A stretch of DNA of 64,000 nucleotides from Prunus persica. Its lineage: Eukaryota > Streptophyta > Magnoliopsida > Rosales > Rosaceae. A model generated the notes under the pieces. It was given only the letters and a program-made list of their open reading frames with translations, did no database searches and was not told the origin of the DNA. The translations under genes and the position numbers were made by a program. Location: the NCBI RefSeq assembly GCF_000346465.2, contig NC_034009.1, positions 2,287,487 through 2,351,486 on the forward strand. The letters run 5' to 3'. Shown in pieces: positions 60,065 through 64,000 of the stretch (positions within the stretch are counted from its first letter, which is position 1; each line of letters opens with the position of its first letter).

Positions 60065-61338
60065 AATGTATGATTTGTTTAATAAAAATATTATGACAAA
60101 AGTATTACTAATTATGATAACATCAAACTTTTGGTGGACCCCTGTCTAACACTCGATTAATTCTATCACAAATAATAGGATTAAAAATTGTTAAAAGACT
60201 TCCTTCTCAAGAAAATGCTGACATGGCAAATAACTGTATTATCTAAACCAACCTAACTAATTCCAATTACAAAGAAACCCTCACAAAAGATCAAAGATTC
60301 TTCCAAGTATCAAACATAACTGTATTAGGGTAGGCACGGTACGGTATGGTACGGTATGGAGCTCATATCGTTATCGATATTGGAAATTTAAATCAATATG
60401 ATACGGTATGGGATTATCGTTTGCCAAAATTCGTACCATACCGTACCGTTCTAAATAAATATCGGTATAGTATCGGTACCATTTCGGTATCAAAATGACA
60501 CAACTAAAAAATAAATCAATTCAATATTCAACATATTCATTCACCAAAATAAGTGATGCCTAAGTTACAAATTCAAAGTTTCAACATATTCAATATCCAA
60601 ATCCTAATCAACATATTCAATATCCAAATAAACCAAATCAATATTTATCCATCAATAGATTCATCAAATCCAAATGGTTAAAACTCATGCCTTATGGCTT
60701 ACAAACCAAAATAGTTAAAATTATGCATTATGGCTTAAAAAAATACAAACACAACAAGAGAATGAAAAAATAAAAAATTATATTTCAGTACTATTCGGTA
60801 CGGTATGGTATTGACCGGTACCAAAATCTTGATACCGCTACCATATCATATTCTATTGATACGGTATGGTACGGTACCGAATATCTACCCATACCAAATG
60901 AAACGGCATCGTCCCAAAGCCACACTCACCGCCTCATCAAAGATTCATCAATTCTAACAAATGTATAATTTGTTTTTTTATTTTATTTTTATAATTATGA
61001 CAAAAGTATTACTAATTATGAAAACATCAAACTTTTGGTGGACACCTCAGTGTGTAACACTCGATTAATTGTATCACAAAACATAAATAATAGGATTAAA
61101 AATTGTTAAAAGACTTCCTTCCCAAGAAAATGCTGACATGGCATATAACTGTATTGTCTTAACCAACCTAACTAATTCCAATTACAAAGAAACCCTCACA
61201 AAAGATCAAAGATTCTTCCAAGTATCAAACATAACTGTATTAGGGTAGGCACGGTACGGTATGGTACGGTATGGAGCTCATATCGTTATCGATATTGGAA
61301 ATTTAAAAGGCCAAAAGCCACACTCACCGCTTCATCAA
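60065..61338 (+). repeat. Direct duplication upstream of the kinase gene
   Basis: Unit A (60065-60940) and unit B (60960-61338) share, in order, AATGTAT[GA]ATTTGTTT, CAAAAGTATTACTAATTATG, AAACTTTTGGTGGAC, ATGCTGACATGGCA, CAAACATAACTGTATTAGGG, the GGTACGG-rich terminus of a transposon, and AAAGCCACACTCACCGC[CT]TC. Unit B lacks about 500 bp of the transposon interior. The duplication leaves the presumed BLUS1 promoter in two copies. Confidence 0.92.
60328..60890. mobile_element. hAT-like nonautonomous element with GGTACGGTA subterminal repeats
   Basis: Starts GGGTAGGCACGGTACGG and, on minus from the right end, GGGTAGATATTCGGTACCG. Both sides have reiterated ACGGTATGGT/ACCATACCGT motifs. No clear target duplication is seen, so the superfamily is inferred from subterminal repeat style shared with the 38196 element. 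A 5'-terminal fragment of it is present again in duplication unit B (from about 61245). Confidence 0.6.
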
Positions 61339-61480
61339 CCTTCCACAAGATTTCTGCTTAAACCCCTATTTTTCTTTTTCTCTTCATAACCCATCAATCT
61401 CCTCCAACAAAACCCACTTCCCAGAATTCAGAAAAACCCAATTCAGTTCATCAAGATCTCTGCTTTTTTTTACTTCTCCA

Positions 61481-63169
61481 ATGTCGACTTCTTCTTCTCA
61501 CCAAGAAAACCCTGAACCCAAGAAAGTCCAATTCCCATTGGACTCAACTGCGTACCAAATCCTCGATGAAATTGGCTTCGGCGTCAGCGCTGTTGTTTAC
61601 AAAGCCATATGTTTGCCGATGAACAACACAATCGTGGCAATCAAGTCTATCGATCTCGATCAATCCCGGGCCGATTTCGACAACATTCTAAGTGAAACCA
61701 AGACGCTCTCTCTTCTTTCACACCCCAATATCCTCAGCGCCTATTGTTCTTTCACTGTGGACCGTCATCTTTGGGTCGTCATGCCGTTCATGTCCGCCGG
61801 GTCTCTCCAATCCATAATCTCCTCTGCTTTCCCCGACGGCCTACCTGAGCCCTGCATTGCCGTCGTCCTCAAGGAGACACTGAACGCCATGTCGTACCTT
61901 CATGACCAAGGGCACCTTCACAGAGACATCAAGGCTGGTAATATCTTGATTGACTTCAATGGGTGGGTTAAAGTTGCAGACTTTGGGGTTTCTGCATCTG
62001 TTTCTGAGGCCAATTTGAGTGGAGAGTCTTCGATTCGGTTAAACGACGTTGCTGGGACGCCGTATTGGATAGCGCCTGAGGTGATACACTCGCACAACGG
62101 CTACGGATGCAAGGCGGATGTATGGTCTTTTGGTATCACAGCTCTGGAATTGGCTCATGGGGGGCCTCCTCTGTCTAACTTGCCTCCTTCAAAATCTCTG
62201 CTTTTGAAGATCATGAAGAGGTTCTGCTTTTCGGATTATGAAAATTATCAGGACAAGAATTACAAGAGCAAGAAGTTCTCTAAGGCCTTTAAGGACTTGG
62301 TGGGTTGTTGTCTTGATCAGGACCCGAACAAGAGGCCCACTGCGGAGAGGTTGCTGAGGCACTCGTTTTTCAAGAATTGCAAGGGCTTGGATTTTCTGGT
62401 GAAGAATGTGCTTCTGGGTTTGCCCAGCGTTGAGGAAAGGTGCAAGAAAACCCGGGGTTTGGGTGGGCTGATGAAGGAGAAGGGTATTAATGCTGAGCAT
62501 GGTGAGGATGAAGAGGAAGATGATGAAGGTAGCTCAGCGAGGCAGAGGGCTAAGCACAGAAGGATTAGTGGGTGGAATTTCAATGAGGATGAGTTTGTTC
62601 TCGACCCTGTGTTCCCAGTTGAGCCTGAAGGCGATTCTGCTGTGAAAATGGTTCGGTTTGGTGGAGAAACCATCATCCAGGACAGGGGAGGTGAGTGGAG
62701 TGAGTCGAATCCGAGTTCACCGGGTCGGGTTGGGGAGGAGGCCAAGAGTGAGAATGTGGGTGTGATAGGAGCTGAGAGGGAAGCAATGGCGGTGGGTGAG
62801 CATAGTGAGAATGTGGGCGAGACAGGGGGATTGTTGGGTGGTGGTGGTGTTGATGTGGAAGCCCTGGTGGGTGCCCTGAGTGGAAATGTGGGTGGTAGTA
62901 TGGATATGGAAATAATGTTGGGTAAGCTGGCGGATTTCGTAGGGAGCTTGGATGAGCAGAGGCAGAAAATTCTGACATTGTTTGGCATGGTGAGAGAGGT
63001 GGATGCTAGGCAGGTGATCAGAGAGGAGGAGATGGGGCAAGTGATTGAGAGGCTGAGGGTGGAGTTGGAGAACGAGAGGGAGAGGAATTTCCAGTTGGAG
63101 ATGGAATTGGAGTCTCTAAGGATTCAGGTTTCTGGTGCACATAGCAGCACTGGGGCTGGTATTGATTGA
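61481..63169 (+). CDS. BLUS1: BLUS1-type Ste20/SPAK-OSR1-like (GCK) protein kinase
   Basis: A single-exon 562-residue protein. The kinase domain spans ~residues 22-305: Gly-rich loop [10 protein letters not shown], catalytic Lys55 in VAIK, HRD at 147-149 (HRDIKAGN), DFG at 167, TPYWIAPE and the C-lobe DPNKRP...[10 protein letters not shown]. All catalytic residues are present. The tail carries a conserved [13 protein letters not shown] motif (Ser363), an acidic stretch, Gly-rich repeats and a terminal coiled coil ([20 protein letters not shown]). Arabidopsis BLUS1 is an intronless guard-cell kinase phosphorylated by phototropins in its C-terminal region, leading to H+-ATPase activation and stomatal opening. 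The RRIS site is a good candidate for the equivalent phosphosite (inference). Intron absence and the RRISGW tail separate it from other plant GCKs. Confidence 0.9.
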   Translation: MSTSSSHQENPEPKKVQFPLDSTAYQILDEIGFGVSAVVYKAICLPMNNTIVAIKSIDLDQSRADFDNILSETKTLSLLSHPNILSAYCSFTVDRHLWVVMPFMSAGSLQSIISSAFPDGLPEPCIAVVLKETLNAMSYLHDQGHLHRDIKAGNILIDFNGWVKVADFGVSASVSEANLSGESSIRLNDVAGTPYWIAPEVIHSHNGYGCKADVWSFGITALELAHGGPPLSNLPPSKSLLLKIMKRFCFSDYENYQDKNYKSKKFSKAFKDLVGCCLDQDPNKRPTAERLLRHSFFKNCKGLDFLVKNVLLGLPSVEERCKKTRGLGGLMKEKGINAEHGEDEEEDDEGSSARQRAKHRRISGWNFNEDEFVLDPVFPVEPEGDSAVKMVRFGGETIIQDRGGEWSESNPSSPGRVGEEAKSENVGVIGAEREAMAVGEHSENVGETGGLLGGGGVDVEALVGALSGNVGGSMDMEIMLGKLADFVGSLDEQRQKILTLFGMVREVDARQVIREEEMGQVIERLRVELENERERNFQLEMELESLRIQVSGAHSSTGAGID

Positions 63170-63353
63170 GATATGTTAGTTGAATTTTGAGGCAGGACAT
63201 GCATGCATATTTGCAAATTGCAAGAGAGTTTTGCTTAATGGTGAATTCTTGGCATGCTTTTGTGTCTAGTTGTTCTCATACAGAAGAATACAGATTCCTT
63301 TGTTGTACTTTCGATGGACACAATTTCATCTATTGAGGTCATTCATGCAAATT

Positions 63354-64000
63354 GCCAACATCTTGTATCGGTCTCATTGTTTTCACTATTGATACTGAAT
63401 ACTGATACAAAACATTTACAACATTTGTCAGAGTCCGTTTGTTTTCTTATAAAGGGATATTAGGGAGTGCGAATGCTAAGAAGTTACCTAGGAATGTGGC
63501 TTTGTAGCAGTCATTGGCACAAAGACCCTGTTTTATCGTCGGAGGGCCAAAATATTCATGATCCAATGAAAGTCAAAGACCCTGTTTGTTTTCTTATAAA
63601 ATAATATTAGTGTGGGTCAGGACAGGAATACTAAGAAATTATTTATAAATGTTAAATTGTATGTTTTGTGGGAGCTTTAAAAGTCTGTTTAGGGAAGAAG
63701 AAGAGTTATTACTAGTAAGATATTTTGATAGCGACGTAGTGTCTTAATTATACAAGTATTGGTATTTTCGAGATTTCTCCTTAAGAATCGAGGCTCGAAC
63801 AATGTTTGAACTTTGAAGTGTGCTTAGTCATCTACCTACTGTGTAGGTAATCAAAGGCCTCATTCTTTGCTTAGGCATTTACTTTCTCATAGAAAAGATT
63901 CTGATGTTGAAAAATTTCATTAAACAAGGAAGATTCTGATGTTGTATGTGTTTCAAGCAAATGAGTATATGAGTTGTAATACATGTTCATACAGTTGTTG
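63354..64000 (+). repeat. Duplicate of agenet-gene intron sequence, runs off the window
   Basis: 63354-63497 matches 41236-41395 and 63545-64000 matches about 43030-43590 in the same order, with roughly 1.6 kb of the intron absent and small indels. It starts within the 3' flank of the kinase gene and continues past the window end. Confidence 0.9.

Noticed and set aside
62317..62988. 223-residue minus-strand frame opposite the kinase gene
   Set aside because: Antisense shadow of the BLUS1-type coding region; composition reflects the sense Gly/Glu-rich tail.

Overview
This is a plant nuclear window from a eudicot. The gene structures are plant-type (GT-AG introns, pyrimidine-rich leaders, AT-rich intergenic DNA), and it carries plant-only families: potato inhibitor I, LBD, CslG, agenet/Tudor-like and BLUS1. 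The style of the genes and repeats is compatible with a woody rosid such as Rosaceae, but I cannot fix the genus. There are seven apparently intact protein-coding genes, several gene relics and an unusually readable collection of transposons. Many of the transposons have both termini and target-site duplications (TSDs) visible.

Layout. 1-6.4 kb: a CACTA transposon end; a small serine-protease inhibitor gene (potato inhibitor I, one intron); a frameshifted relic of the same family on the other strand; and a small secreted-peptide gene. 6.4-10.6 kb: a complete but dead PIF/Harbinger transposon with both of its genes, whose transposase is interrupted by a Mutator-type foldback MITE. 10.6-12.7 kb: a U2 snRNA fragment and a second, opposite-strand secreted-peptide gene sharing a C-terminal motif with the first. 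13.6-23.6 kb: a large minus-strand MATH/TRAF adaptor gene (TRAF1a/b, MUSE13/14 type), rebuilt here as 12 coding exons giving 1137 codons. 24-40 kb: a transposon nest with no intact gene. It holds a nonautonomous Mutator-like element, an LBD transcription-factor gene split in its second exon by a Harbinger-type element, a solo LTR containing a hAT element that itself contains a MITE, a minisatellite, a Tourist-like MITE, and a hAT element whose 3' end was later tandemly duplicated. 41-48 kb: an agenet (Tudor-like) gene with a large first intron. 50-51.4 kb: an intronless FHA/AT-hook gene. 55.4-59.3 kb: a cellulose-synthase-like G gene (8 exons, 739 aa, one GC-AG intron). 61.5-63.2 kb: an intronless BLUS1-type kinase gene with a duplicated upstream region. 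The last 650 bp duplicate intron sequence of the agenet gene.

The genes do not form a pathway; this is ordinary eukaryotic gene order. By family knowledge, roles are defence (protease inhibitor, TRAF1-mediated NLR and autophagy control), chromatin or RNA binding (agenet, FHA/AT-hook), glycosyl transfer (CslG) and blue-light stomatal signalling (BLUS1). The most unusual material is the layered transposon history. Target duplications give a readable order of events, including destruction of an LBD gene. I saw no clearly new multi-gene system.
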